64,000 nucleotides of DNA from an uncultured Paracoccaceae bacterium (GTDB taxonomy: Bacteria > Pseudomonadota > Alphaproteobacteria > Rhodobacterales > Rhodobacteraceae): positions 1-64,000 of the forward strand of contig CANLNM010000001.1 of assembly GCA_947492475.1 (NCBI GenBank). The letters are read 5' to 3'. The position numbers and the translations under genes were made by a program. Numbering within the stretch: the first letter of the stretch is position 1; every line of letters begins with the position of its first letter. This document shows positions 1 to 9,217 of the stretch, in pieces. The notes under the pieces were generated by a model. That model did not search any database, was not told where the DNA came from, and saw only the letters and a list, made by a program, of their open reading frames with translations.

Positions 1-2228
1 TGATCGAAGGCACAGCCCTGACGACCGGCACGTATTTTGTCGCCGTCGAAGGCACTTATAGCGGCAGCTATACCATCGAATTTGATGCAGTGACGTTACC
101 GGACGATTTGACAGAACTGCGCGATGCACCACGCAGCATCGACACTCCATATACGTTGTCGGTTGGTGAATCCTTTCGCGGCAATATGAACAACGAGGAT
201 CTGGATCATCAGACCGGCGATTGGATTCGTGTGGAATTGGTGGCGGGGACGGATTACCGGTTCCAGTTGACCGAGGGCACAATCATTAACGGCGACATCC
301 GTCTTTATGACAGTTTGGGTCAGTTGGTTGCCAACGAAAACGCCGCGTTGACGGATTCAAGCGAATGGGTGATCGAAGGCACAGCCCTGACGACCGGCAC
401 GTATTTTGTCGCCGTCGAAGGCACTTATAGCGGCAGCTATACCATCAATTTTGACGCGGTGACGTTGCCAGACGACGTCACCGAACTAACGGACGCGCAA
501 GACGACATCACAACCGGCTATTCGATCGCAGTCGGACAAAGCTTTGGTGGCACCCTGAACTATGCGGATGATTATAACACCGCAGGAGACTGGATCGAAG
601 TGTCCCTCACGGCAGGGGATACCTATCGTTTCACACTCACAGAAGGCACCATCATCAACGGGAATTTGGCGTTGTATGACAGTTCTGGGATGCTGTTTGC
701 GACTGAGGATATCGCCTTAACGGATTCGTCTAATTGGGTGATCGAAGGCACGGTTCTGACGTCAGGCACCTATTATGTGGCGGTCGAAAACAGCGGATAT
801 TATGGCAGCTATTCCATCGCAGTTGAAAACACCATAGCGACCGCCACCATTCATGAATTGGCCGATGCAACTGCTGGCACCGACACCATGTATGCGCTTG
901 ATTCTGGGGAAACATTCCGCGGGACAATCAACTTGGGTGATGATGACCTTGACGGGGTGACGGGCGGCGATTGGGTCGAAATTTCTTTGGTTGCGGGCCA
1001 AGATTATCGATTAGAAGTCACCGAAGACAGCATCTATAGTGGCGATGTTTCCCTGTATGATAGCAGCGGAACGCTGTTGGCAGTGACTGACCCGGCTTTG
1101 TCGGATTCCAGCCATTGGGTCATTCAGGGCACGGCCACCACGACGGGCACCTACTTTATCGGTGTGACTGGGAATGTGTATGGCTCATATGAGCTTGCCT
1201 TCGATATCACTGGCAGTGTTGCCAATGGGGGCGGCAACAGTGACACAATGGTTGGCACCAATGGCGACGACGTGGTCAACGGGCTGGGGGGGGCGGATCA
1301 CCTCACCGGAGGCGCGGGCAATGATACGCTGTCTGGTGGGGCTGCGGGTGATTGGCTTTATGGTGGCGATGGGCTTGATGTGCTCAATGGCGGCAATGGG
1401 TTTGATCGGCTTTATGGTGAAACCGGCGATGACCAGCTCAGCGGATTTTTCGGCAATGATAGCCTTTATGGCGGGGCAGGTGCCGATACGCTCTTGGGGC
1501 AGTTCGGGTCTGACAGCCTGTCTGGGGGGGCTGGCAATGATGTGCTCAATGGTGGCAACGGCAATGATGCGATGGATGGCGGCGCTGATAATGACACCCT
1601 GATTGGTGGTCGCGGCAATGACGTCATGAATGGCGGGGCTGGCAATGATACAATCAACGGTCAGGTGGGGTCCGACGATCTGTTCGGCGGAGCAGGCGCG
1701 GATTCCATCAGCGGTGGCGCCGGTCTTGATACAATCGAAGGTGGCAATGGGACCGATGAAATCGACGGAGGTCTTGGCGCGGATTCAATTCTTGGGGGTG
1801 GGGGTGCTGATGTCATCCATGGGAATGCTGGTTCTGACACAATCAACGGCGGTGCTGCGGGGGATCAGTTGTTCGGCGAAGGCGGCGACGATGATTTGGC
1901 AGGCGGCGACGGTGCGGATACATTGCTGGGGGGCACAGGCAATGATGTTTTGAATGGCGGCAACGGATCTGACGTCCTGTTTGGCGGGGCAGGTGTGGAT
2001 CGGTTTGTGTTCGCCGGTTCCATTGGCTCCAATATTGTGAGCGACTGGCAGAACGGGGTTGATATAATTGACTTTTCCGGATTTGCGGGCGTTTCTGAAA
2101 CGTCGCATATCCTCACTTTGGCAACCCAGTCTGGCAACGATGTTTTACTTTCCCTTGGGGCGGGGCAGTTGATACGGGTATTAAACGCGAACGTGTCTCA
2201 ACTCGACGACAGCGACTTTGTTTTTTAG
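1..2228 (+). CDS. Secreted PPC/RTX-repeat calcium-binding protein, 3' part (5' end outside window)
   Basis: The reading frame is open from base 3, before the first in-frame GTG at 90, so the true start lies upstream. The visible part (about 740 residues) has three complete and one partial PPC-like beta domains of 123-127 residues, each carrying a GDW(I/V) strand and a WVI(E/Q)GT motif. From about base 1264 follows a long run of RTX nonapeptides (GGxGxDxLxG type), which bind calcium and fold as a beta-roll. The C-terminus is a hydrophobic/acidic stretch ending in DFVF, typical of type I secretion substrates. I infer an exported surface or extracellular protein. No protease, lipase or other catalytic motif is visible in the part present, and no type I exporter gene lies within the window. 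Confidence 0.85.
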   Translation, partial: IEGTALTTGTYFVAVEGTYSGSYTIEFDAVTLPDDLTELRDAPRSIDTPYTLSVGESFRGNMNNEDLDHQTGDWIRVELVAGTDYRFQLTEGTIINGDIRLYDSLGQLVANENAALTDSSEWVIEGTALTTGTYFVAVEGTYSGSYTINFDAVTLPDDVTELTDAQDDITTGYSIAVGQSFGGTLNYADDYNTAGDWIEVSLTAGDTYRFTLTEGTIINGNLALYDSSGMLFATEDIALTDSSNWVIEGTVLTSGTYYVAVENSGYYGSYSIAVENTIATATIHELADATAGTDTMYALDSGETFRGTINLGDDDLDGVTGGDWVEISLVAGQDYRLEVTEDSIYSGDVSLYDSSGTLLAVTDPALSDSSHWVIQGTATTTGTYFIGVTGNVYGSYELAFDITGSVANGGGNSDTMVGTNGDDVVNGLGGADHLTGGAGNDTLSGGAAGDWLYGGDGLDVLNGGNGFDRLYGETGDDQLSGFFGNDSLYGGAGADTLLGQFGSDSLSGGAGNDVLNGGNGNDAMDGGADNDTLIGGRGNDVMNGGAGNDTINGQVGSDDLFGGAGADSISGGAGLDTIEGGNGTDEIDGGLGADSILGGGGADVIHGNAGSDTINGGAAGDQLFGEGGDDDLAGGDGADTLLGGTGNDVLNGGNGSDVLFGGAGVDRFVFAGSIGSNIVSDWQNGVDIIDFSGFAGVSETSHILTLATQSGNDVLLSLGAGQLIRVLNANVSQLDDSDFVF
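370..446 (+). repeat. Direct DNA repeat, 77 bp, identical to bases 1-77
   Basis: Bases 1-77 and 370-446 match exactly by eye, at an offset of 369 bp (123 codons, one PPC unit). Past base 446 the copies diverge quickly. The third copy (from 739) is clearly diverged and the fourth (from 1120) more so. The pattern suggests recent duplication or gene conversion between neighbouring PPC units. Confidence 0.9.
1264..2000 (+). repeat. RTX nonapeptide (GGxGxDxxx) repeat array
   Basis: Roughly 25 degenerate glycine/aspartate nonapeptides in tandem form the calcium-binding beta-roll of the RTX protein. The DNA is correspondingly rich in GGC, AAT and GAT triplets, which produces several spurious overlapping ORFs on both strands here. 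Confidence 0.85.
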
Positions 2229-2243
2229 GGATTGAAGTCACAA

Positions 2244-2265
2244 AACCGCGAAAACAGCGGCTTTT
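2244..2265 (+). terminator. Possible weak terminator after RTX gene
   Basis: A CCGC-N7-GCGG hairpin followed by CTTTTG lies 18 bp after the RTX stop codon. The stem is short (4 bp, extended by A/T pairs) and the T-run is only four bases, so this is a weak call. Confidence 0.35.
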
Positions 2266-2322
2266 GATGTCGTGATGATGCAAACACAATCCGATATCTC
2301 TTTAACGCTGTTCTAAGGCAGA

Positions 2323-2856
2323 TCACTCTTGGGCGTTTGGTTTGCCCTCGGCGAGCTGTGCCAGGCGCTTGGCACTGGATAAAGCCGCATCTTTGGACAA
2401 GGGCCACGCTTGCGTTAATCCCTCGATGATCACCAAAAGATCATTGGCGTTGATATCGGTTCCGGCCTTTGCAACGGCCATTTTCGACACCTCAGTCTTG
2501 TGTTGCTCTAACAATTTGCGCAAGCAAGGGTCATCAGGTGCCGACGCCACGGCTGCGTGAAACAGGCAACCATGGCTTGCTTCTGTGCGCATCCAATCTG
2601 CTACGCGGTCAAGGGTCACGTTCACACCTTGCTGTGATGATCCGGATGCAGCGCCAAATATTTGGATCAGATACCGTTGATGCCGGTGTTCCAGTGCCAT
2701 GCGGATCATTGCATCACGGGATGGGGCATATTTGTAAAGGGTGCGCAGGCTGACGCCAGCCGCGTCGCGCAAATCTTCGACGCTAGGGGCGGCAAATCCG
2801 TGTGCGGCAAAGGCTCGCTCTAATCCACCGGCAATTTTGGTCATCATATCGTTCAT
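2323..2856 (-). CDS. TetR-family transcriptional regulator
   Basis: This 177-residue protein has an N-terminal TetR helix-turn-helix (about residues 10-50, with the typical GVSLRTLYKYAPSRDAM recognition segment) and a ligand-binding C-terminal domain of normal length. A second ATG five codons in (MTKIAGG) could also be the start. It is divergent from the MDR oxidoreductase at 2922, with only 65 bp between the starts, and that gap contains two near-perfect palindromes. I infer local repression of both genes. Its effector is unknown; the partner gene suggests a reactive carbonyl or quinone. Confidence 0.88.
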   Translation of the reverse strand: MNDMMTKIAGGLERAFAAHGFAAPSVEDLRDAAGVSLRTLYKYAPSRDAMIRMALEHRHQRYLIQIFGAASGSSQQGVNVTLDRVADWMRTEASHGCLFHAAVASAPDDPCLRKLLEQHKTEVSKMAVAKAGTDINANDLLVIIEGLTQAWPLSKDAALSSAKRLAQLAEGKPNAQE

Positions 2857-2866
2857 GCTTGACGAA

Positions 2867-2884
2867 GTAGAGTAATCGCTCTAC
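2867..2884. promoter_or_regulatory. Operator-like palindrome 1 (TetR/MDR intergenic)
   Basis: GTAGAG-N6-CTCTAC is a perfect 6-bp inverted repeat lying 11-28 bp upstream of the tetR start codon. Its centre is exactly 26 bp from that of palindrome 2, which has the same half-site. The arrangement is typical of paired TetR-dimer binding. Confidence 0.75.
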
Positions 2885-2890
2885 CCAAGC

Positions 2891-2912
2891 AAGTAGAGCA
2901 ACCATTCTACTT
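2891..2912. promoter_or_regulatory. Operator-like palindrome 2 (TetR/MDR intergenic)
   Basis: AAGTAGAG-N6-TTCTACTT is an 8-bp inverted repeat with a single mismatch. It shares the GTAGAG half-site and 6-bp spacer with palindrome 1 and ends immediately before the GAGG ribosome-binding site of the oxidoreductase at 2922, so a bound repressor would block that gene. Confidence 0.75.
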
Positions 2913-2921
2913 GAGGTTCAC

Positions 2922-3968
2922 ATGGGGCTTCCCATTTTTATGAGCGGCGTTGTTTTGAACGGCCATGGCGGCCCAGAGATGCTTGAGCTGCGGAGCAATC
3001 TGCCTGTTCCAACACCCGGGCCAAATGACGTGATTATCCGCGTGGCGGCCGCCGGGGTGAACAACACCGATATCAACACCCGCACCGCATGGTATTCCAA
3101 AGGTGATGCCGAAGATGCAGATGCCTCTTGGTCTGGCAACCCGCTGGAATTTCCTCGTGTGCAGGGGGCAGATGTGTGCGGAGAGATCGTTGCCGTTGGA
3201 ACCAAAGTCGATACCAGCCGTGTCGGCGAAAGAGTTCTGATCGAGCCTTGCATCCGGTTTGCCAACAATGTGGCGCAAACACCGCCTTGGTATTTTGGGT
3301 CAGAATGCGATGGTGGATTTGCCCAATTTACAAGGGTCGACACCCGACACGCCTATGCGATCAACAGCGATTTGACGGATGTCGAACTGGCCTCGTTTCC
3401 TTGTTCGTATTCCACCGCAGAAAACATGTTAACACGTGCCAATCTGCAAGCAGGAGAAACGGTTTTGGTGACTGGTGCGTCCGGCGGTGTAGGGTCGGCC
3501 ACGATACAATTGGCACATGCGCGGGGCGCAAATGTGGTCGCGATGACCAGCCCATCCAAAATGGACACGCTCAAGGCCCTTGGCGCGGACCGAACATTGC
3601 CTCGTGATGCTGATCTTGTTGCGCAATTGGGTGCAAATTGCATCGACGTCGTGGTTGACTTGGTCGCGGGGGCGAAATGGCCCAATTTACTGGATGTTTT
3701 GTGTTCTGGGGGCCGATATGCCGTCGCTGGTGCCATCGGTGGGCCAATGGTCGAACTGGATGTGCGCACGCTCTACCTCAAGGATCTGAGCTTCTTTGGC
3801 TGTACTGTTTTAGAGCCAGAGGTTTTTGGCAACCTTGTCGGGCGTATTGAACGATCCGAAATCAAACCGTTGGTTGCGCATGAATTTGCGCTGAAAGATA
3901 TAAACGCCGCGCAAATGGCGTTCGGCAACAAAGGTTACACAGGTAAGATCGTTATGAAAATTGACTAA
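2922..3968 (+). CDS. Medium-chain dehydrogenase/reductase (quinone oxidoreductase-like)
   Basis: This 348-residue MDR-superfamily enzyme has a GroES-like N-terminal domain (about 1-150) and a Rossmann NAD(P)H-binding domain whose VTGASGGVGSATIQLA motif lies near residue 185. The usual structural and catalytic zinc-ligand cysteine clusters are not evident, which favours the zinc-free quinone oxidoreductase branch. GAGG six bases upstream supports the ATG at 2922; an in-frame ATG at 2940 is an alternative. It is divergent from the TetR gene across two operators, so it is probably induced when that repressor is released. Substrate unknown. Confidence 0.85.
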   Translation: MGLPIFMSGVVLNGHGGPEMLELRSNLPVPTPGPNDVIIRVAAAGVNNTDINTRTAWYSKGDAEDADASWSGNPLEFPRVQGADVCGEIVAVGTKVDTSRVGERVLIEPCIRFANNVAQTPPWYFGSECDGGFAQFTRVDTRHAYAINSDLTDVELASFPCSYSTAENMLTRANLQAGETVLVTGASGGVGSATIQLAHARGANVVAMTSPSKMDTLKALGADRTLPRDADLVAQLGANCIDVVVDLVAGAKWPNLLDVLCSGGRYAVAGAIGGPMVELDVRTLYLKDLSFFGCTVLEPEVFGNLVGRIERSEIKPLVAHEFALKDINAAQMAFGNKGYTGKIVMKID

Positions 3969-4137
3969 CAGATGCGCAAGGCGAAACCTGTTTCGGATTT
4001 TTATGATTTTTTCAGTGACTTATATCATCTTGGCATGGGGGATGTCGGGTGAAATCGCAACCTTAGTGAGGTTTTCGAATTTTTAAACATTCGCAGATAT
4101 GCCTATTTGAGAACTTGTTTTTAGGGTTGAATTCGTC

Positions 4138-6366
4138 ATGAATAACATTCGTTTTGCGCATAAACTGCCAATTTGCTTTACATTATTCGCCGTTCTTCTG
4201 GCGGCCGTTTTAACAAGCGTTAGTTTTTTTGAAGCCAGAAGCAGCATGGTCAACGAAGCGGAAAACAACTTCAAAGTGATTGTTGCGCAGCGCAAACAGG
4301 CGATTGATAAATGGCTTGCTTCTATTGATTCAGACATTCGGTCGCTCGCCGATAGCAGCATGACACGAAACGCGTTGCAAGAATTCGCATCTGGCTGGGA
4401 TGCGGTTATGGGGGATCATCGCGAAATTCTGCAAGGTCAATATATTGAGGAAAATCCATATCCCATTGGCGAAAAACATCTTTTGGATCGCGCTGAACAA
4501 CCTTCTTATTACAACATGGTTCATGGGGATATGCATGGCACGTTCCGAACTGTGCAACAATCAAAGGGTTACTACGATATCTTCCTGTTCGATCTGCAGG
4601 GAAACTTGGTCTACTCGGTTTTTAAGGAAACGGACTTTGCCACCAATTTCCGCAATGGCCCGTTTGCCGATAGCGGATTGGGTGAGGCGTTCCGCCAAGC
4701 CGTGGCCAACCAACAAGGTGAAGTCAGCTTTATTGACTTTAGCCCTTATGCTCCCAGCATGGGTGCCCCAGCTTCGTTTATCAGTATGCCTGTCGTGGAT
4801 GATCGCGGCACAACGATTGGGGTTCTGGCCTTTCAGATGCCGGTTGATCGCATGGTCGCCATTGTAAATGACCCACTTGGTCTGGGGCATACAGGCGAAA
4901 TCATTCTGGTTGCTCAGGACGGGACGGCGCGAAACCCCTCTATGCACGGCGATTATGATATCTTGGATCCTGTTCCTGATCTCATTCAGTTCCAAAATGG
5001 CTTTTCCGGCGTACAGCAAACGTTACGAGGTGTCGACGGATTGACATCAGACAATGTGCTCGCTGTTTCTAATGCGATTAGTTTTTATGGCACCACATGG
5101 TCGCTGGTTGCCGAGGACGCCATGAGCGAATTGCTGGCGCCGGCCAATGCGATGGGCCGCTGGTTGTTGGTTTTGTCGCTGTTGGCCACTGTCCTATTAT
5201 GTTTAGCAAGTATTTATATCGGCCTGACAATTGCCCGACCGATTTCGGCAATTGCAGATCAGATCAGCCAAATTGCGCAGGGCGACCTTTCGTCTGAAAT
5301 CGAAGGAACAAGCCGCGGTGATGAAATTGGCGATATCGCTAAGACATTGCAAACCTTCAAAGATGGTCTGAAAGAAGCCGAAGAGGCGCGCGCCGCCATG
5401 GCCCAACACGAGGAACAAAAACGCGTTGTCGATTTGCTTGTCGATGGTCTGGCAAAGATGTCGGAGGGGGATTTGACCCAATATATCGATCAACCGCTGC
5501 ATCAGGATTACGAAATTCTGCGTGAAAGCTATAATCTGACCTTGGACAACATGAATTTGGTCATGGAAGAAGTAATCGGCACCAGCAGTGAGATTAAGCT
5601 CGGCGCAGAAGAAATCAGATCTTCGTCTAATTCGTTGGCCAGACGGACAGAAAAACAAGCCGCAACGTTGGAAGAAGCATCCGCGTCATTGAACCAGATC
5701 ACTGAAGGTGTTCAGCAAACGGCTGACCAAACCAAATCCGCTGAAACACGCGCGATTGACGCCCAAAAACACGCAAATGAAACGATGGAGATTGTGAGCA
5801 AAACTACAGATGCGATGGCGCGTATTCAAAGCTCTTCTAACCAAATCGAACGGATCATTTCAGTGATCGAAGACATTGCCTTTCAGACCAACCTGCTGGC
5901 ATTAAACGCAGCAGTCGAAGCCGCGCGTGCGGGTGAATCCGGTCGTGGATTCGCGGTTGTTGCAATGGATGTTCGCAATTTGGCGCAACGCTCTTCTGAA
6001 TCCGCGCGCGAAATCAAAGAAATCATTGATGAAAGCCAGGCCGAAGTCGCGAATGGGGTCACCTTGGTTGGTGAAACAGGCGATGCGCTCACCGGGATTT
6101 CCACACATGTTGAGGATATTTCAGGTACAGTGACCCAGATTGCCACTGGGACAGATGAACAATCAGGCAACCTTATAGAAGTGAATGCAGGTGTGGCGCA
6201 TCTTGATGATGTGACGCAACAAAACGCAGCCGCGGTAGAGGAATTCGCCGCAGGAAGCCAAATGCTCTATGATCATGCCAACAATTTGGATGAGCTTGTT
6301 TCCAAGTTCTCTATCAAAGGGGGCGGCCAATCTGCGATTGAAGGCGCAAGTGAGGTCGCGGCCTGA
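4138..6366 (+). CDS. Methyl-accepting chemotaxis protein (Cache-HAMP-MCP)
   Basis: This 742-residue inner-membrane chemoreceptor has a first membrane segment at about residues 10-30 and a periplasmic Cache-like sensor of about 300 residues. A second membrane segment lies near 340-365, followed by a HAMP domain, a second HAMP-like helical unit (around 430-480) and the cytoplasmic signalling hairpin. The conserved tip ([20 protein letters not shown]) contacts CheA/CheW. No C-terminal CheR pentapeptide is visible. It is monocistronic, and no che genes are in the window. The ligand cannot be predicted. Confidence 0.93.
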   Translation: MNNIRFAHKLPICFTLFAVLLAAVLTSVSFFEARSSMVNEAENNFKVIVAQRKQAIDKWLASIDSDIRSLADSSMTRNALQEFASGWDAVMGDHREILQGQYIEENPYPIGEKHLLDRAEQPSYYNMVHGDMHGTFRTVQQSKGYYDIFLFDLQGNLVYSVFKETDFATNFRNGPFADSGLGEAFRQAVANQQGEVSFIDFSPYAPSMGAPASFISMPVVDDRGTTIGVLAFQMPVDRMVAIVNDPLGLGHTGEIILVAQDGTARNPSMHGDYDILDPVPDLIQFQNGFSGVQQTLRGVDGLTSDNVLAVSNAISFYGTTWSLVAEDAMSELLAPANAMGRWLLVLSLLATVLLCLASIYIGLTIARPISAIADQISQIAQGDLSSEIEGTSRGDEIGDIAKTLQTFKDGLKEAEEARAAMAQHEEQKRVVDLLVDGLAKMSEGDLTQYIDQPLHQDYEILRESYNLTLDNMNLVMEEVIGTSSEIKLGAEEIRSSSNSLARRTEKQAATLEEASASLNQITEGVQQTADQTKSAETRAIDAQKHANETMEIVSKTTDAMARIQSSSNQIERIISVIEDIAFQTNLLALNAAVEAARAGESGRGFAVVAMDVRNLAQRSSESAREIKEIIDESQAEVANGVTLVGETGDALTGISTHVEDISGTVTQIATGTDEQSGNLIEVNAGVAHLDDVTQQNAAAVEEFAAGSQMLYDHANNLDELVSKFSIKGGGQSAIEGASEVAA

Positions 6367-7014
6367 TTTAATCTTTGCAGCATGTGGTGTCGAAGGTGGA
6401 AAATGGAACGTATTCCTTACTTCGCACCGGTTTTAGAGCCAAAACTCTAAGCTGAAACTAAGGTCTAATGTCATGGAAATGCGGCCACTTATCCGATGTG
6501 TTTGGATTGGTGGTCTCCATCTTCCTATATTTCAAAGCCGATTTTGGACGTTACCCTAGGATAGTCCCCAATGCTCTGATTTTCATGCCTTGTTGATCAA
6601 CACCGCGTGACATCAGAATGTCGTTAAAGCCTTAAATTGGAAAACAATAGGTCACTGCGGCAACAAGTAAGTATAGTTACATGTGAAGTAACATCGAAAA
6701 CGACCTAGTTGTAGAAGGGGGGGTGATCCGTCATTCCTACCAAAGTTTGACCGAGGTGCGATTATACCAGTGCTATGAGCGGTATCAAATGACCGGATTG
6801 TCCCCTGGTGGCTGACAGCATCGGATCAATTACATTGCGCCAACGACATTTGCTATTTAGCTTACATGTAACTCAACATAGTCCGATAGCAGAGATTGCT
6901 TTGTTCTCGGTGGACACTAACAAATTGACCAAACTCCTGAAGAACAATACTTTCGCATACAGATATGGGTGAGGGGAACAAATTGAGTCTCGTGTTTGTT
7001 TGTGAGGTCGGGTA
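6367..7014. other. Gene-free interval of 648 bp
   Basis: No convincing ORF or RNA gene was found. The stretch is A/T-richer than its surroundings. It contains TTACATGT twice: within GTTAC-N7-GTAAC at 6676-6692 and within the perfect palindrome TTACATGTAA at 6862-6871. It also has a GTTTT/AAAAC hairpin at 6430-6445 after the chemoreceptor. I read it as the long regulatory region of the LuxR-type gene at 7015, or as decayed sequence. Confidence 0.5.
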
Positions 7015-8157
7015 TTGAAGCCGCTGGTTGATCGCATTTTATCTTGCAGCACTTCGCCGAAAAACTGGGGCAGCGCTCTGGATCAGTTCAACGAAACGTT
7101 TGACGTTTTTGCCAGCTGCATGTTTTCGGTTCATGAGTTCCGCGAATTTCGCATGAATTTTGAATGGTCTGAATTCCATCGAGAACATCTGCCAAAAGAG
7201 GTTTTGGAACGGCTCAAACGTGGTGACGACAAAGGGGATGCGCCCGGATACCACATGTTATTCAACAGTCCGCCACAAAAATTCTATGACGAAATGCAGA
7301 TGTTTGGGGTGGATCACTATCACGAATTGCCACCTTCGGATATCCGGGCCGTGACCGAAGGGCAGGGGATCCGGATGCGCATCGGGGCGGCGCTCAACCA
7401 AAAAGGACCGTGGATTGATGGATTGTTTTGCCATCATCAAGAGGAACCGAAATGGCACCAGTTTATGGCGGATCAGAGGGCTGAAATTGTTTTGCCCATC
7501 ATGGCCAATAGTGTGGAACTGGGGCGAACGCTGCAAGCGTTGAAATCGCGTTATAGCGCATCCTTGTCGATCCTGGATTCACTTGGGTTGGCGGTATTTC
7601 TGGTGGATGAAACCGGATGTGTGATCGAAACTAACAAGGAAGCCGAACGCATTCTGGACTTGTCCGATGGGCTGTCTGTGACCAAGGCGCGTCGCTTGAA
7701 TTTGATTACTTCTGACGAAAACAGTGCTCTGGAATCGATGGTTTTACATGCGAATGGTCTGTTACGCGGCGAGATAAAGCGGAGCTCAAATCTATTGGCA
7801 GCAACCCGGCCGTCGGGGGAATATGATTACCTGATTTCAGTTCGCGCTTTGACTGATTCACAGTCAGAATTGGAGGTTGGTTTAAAATGCGCCTTTGTGA
7901 CAGTGATTGACCCGGCTCGAAAAGGGATTTTATCCGCTGATGGTGTAACGGCGCTAGCGGAGTTGTCCCCTGCCGAAAGCGGAATCGTCGATCTATTGGT
8001 ACAAGGTTTCCGCCCAAATGAGGTGGCTGAACGGCGCGATGTGAGTTTGAACACGGTTAAATCACAGTTAAAGGCGATTTCTCAAAAATTGCGATGTTCC
8101 ACCCAAAGCGACATCATTCGGACCGCTGCCGCGACACGCGTTCCATTCATAGATTAG
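7015..8157 (+). CDS. LuxR-type HTH transcriptional regulator with PAS-like sensor
   Basis: This 380-residue protein has a C-terminal LuxR/GerE helix-turn-helix (about 315-370: LSPAESGIVDLLVQGF followed by the EVAERRDVSLNTVKSQLK recognition region). The middle resembles a PAS fold (SLGLAVFLVDETGCVIETN). The N-terminal 180 residues are unrecognised and do not look like an acyl-homoserine-lactone-binding domain. The start is TTG, supported by GAGG eight bases upstream and an in-frame stop just before it. No luxI homologue is nearby, so this is an orphan regulator of unknown signal. Confidence 0.8.
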   Translation: MKPLVDRILSCSTSPKNWGSALDQFNETFDVFASCMFSVHEFREFRMNFEWSEFHREHLPKEVLERLKRGDDKGDAPGYHMLFNSPPQKFYDEMQMFGVDHYHELPPSDIRAVTEGQGIRMRIGAALNQKGPWIDGLFCHHQEEPKWHQFMADQRAEIVLPIMANSVELGRTLQALKSRYSASLSILDSLGLAVFLVDETGCVIETNKEAERILDLSDGLSVTKARRLNLITSDENSALESMVLHANGLLRGEIKRSSNLLAATRPSGEYDYLISVRALTDSQSELEVGLKCAFVTVIDPARKGILSADGVTALAELSPAESGIVDLLVQGFRPNEVAERRDVSLNTVKSQLKAISQKLRCSTQSDIIRTAAATRVPFID

Positions 8158-8195
8158 CGTTTTTATCCGTAAAAGAGCTTTCAAACCTTAACGTA

Positions 8196-8222
8196 GAAAA
8201 CAAAAACAGCGCCCGAAGGCGC
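8196..8222 (-). terminator. Rho-independent terminator of the DUF882 gene
   Basis: Read on the minus strand, GCGCC-TTCG-GGCGC is followed by TGTTTTTGTTTT. The stable UUCG-type tetraloop and T-rich tail lie about 70 bp past the DUF882 stop. It may also partly stop transcripts coming from the LuxR-type gene. Confidence 0.75.
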
Positions 8223-8292
8223 CATCTGTTAACCAATTCGTGCTTCAGAATGAATGCCCCAAAATGGTATTAATTTTGATGTGCTCGTGGGG

Positions 8293-8922
8293 TTAACTGC
8301 CCCAGTTGCGCACAGGGCCGCAATCCATGTGGACAAAGTTGGACCCAGAATAGCGGCCAACACCACCAGCAGAACAAGAGGATGCGGCGCGGGCGATTTG
8401 ACCAACAGATCGGCCGGATACGCGCAAATCAGCGGCTTGCCCACGCAGGTGCAATGAATTGCGTGCAACACCGGATGACCGAGACCGCAACATTTCATTG
8501 GTTTGCGGCGAACGATAACCTGACAACAGCATATAGGGGGCGTTCACATCCAACAGATTGTGAGAAGCCGCCATAATATCAAGGGTTCGCGTGTCGATGT
8601 TAATGCGCTGTCCATTCCGCCAGTCCCGCATAAATGCGTTCACTTCGTTGATGGCTTCTTGGATATATTCGCCTTCGATCCAGTAAATCGTATCGATTTT
8701 TTCACCGGTTCGGCCAGAAAACATCCGTAGACGACGCACGTCACCGGCGCCGCGCAGAAAACCTGCTGCATTAGAGAATGTGGGGGCGGATACTACAGCT
8801 GTAGCTGCAAATGCACCCAGAATACCACGTCGAGTGATGCCCGAAGAGCTTTTGTCGTTCATGATCTCAGCGCCTGTCCCGTCGCTTGCCTCAAAAATCC
8901 CGCGTTGCCGCGGCGTTGCCAT
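8293..8922 (-). CDS. Tat-exported DUF882 (YcbK-like, peptidase M15-type) protein
   Basis: This 209-residue protein has a twin-arginine signal (TRRGILGAFAATAVVSAP) followed by the DUF882 domain. The motifs YRSPQTN, SLHLRGQAADLR and FVHMDCG supply the His/Asp/His zinc-ligand pattern of M15-type murein peptidases. I infer a periplasmic peptidoglycan enzyme. The upstream ATG at 8922 would put 20 residues ahead of MNDKSSSG; the ATG at 8862 gives a more usual Tat leader and is equally possible. It is divergent from the L,D-transpeptidase at 9218, another wall enzyme. Confidence 0.85.
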   Translation of the reverse strand: MATPRQRGIFEASDGTGAEIMNDKSSSGITRRGILGAFAATAVVSAPTFSNAAGFLRGAGDVRRLRMFSGRTGEKIDTIYWIEGEYIQEAINEVNAFMRDWRNGQRINIDTRTLDIMAASHNLLDVNAPYMLLSGYRSPQTNEMLRSRSSGVARNSLHLRGQAADLRVSGRSVGQIARAASSCSAGGVGRYSGSNFVHMDCGPVRNWGS

Positions 8923-8979
8923 CTCATCCCCAGATGCAGGGACTATATGCCATAAGTCGAATCAATCGCCAACCCAAGA

Positions 8980-8998
8980 TTAACCGAAACGTGGTTAA
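8980..8998. promoter_or_regulatory. TTAACC-N7-GGTTAA palindrome between two cell-wall genes
   Basis: A perfect 6-bp inverted repeat with a 7-bp spacer, extended by a matching G/C base, lies 58 bp upstream of the DUF882 start in the 295-bp divergent interval. The TTAACC half-sites resemble those near ctrA at 52725-52748. The binding protein is unknown. Confidence 0.4.
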
Positions 8999-9217
8999 CA
9001 AGAGGGAAATCGGCGGGAATTTGCGCAAATGGCACAGATTATTCAGACTGTGACCAATTGGACAACGCAGCGCCCCTTTTTCGCCTTATTTGACCGGGGC
9101 TTTGACACAACATGTAGCCCCCTAATGGCCACTTGGCGAAATTGTGATTAGACTGATGCGCTATAGCTGCCAAAAGCTGTAAATAGCACAGAACATTCTT
9201 TTTTGGGGGACGAGTCC

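Noticed and set aside
6430-6445. GTTTTAGAGC sequence resembling the start of a type II CRISPR repeat
   Set aside because: It occurs once, is followed by its own inverted arm (AAAAC) as a small hairpin, and there are no repeat-spacer units or cas genes.
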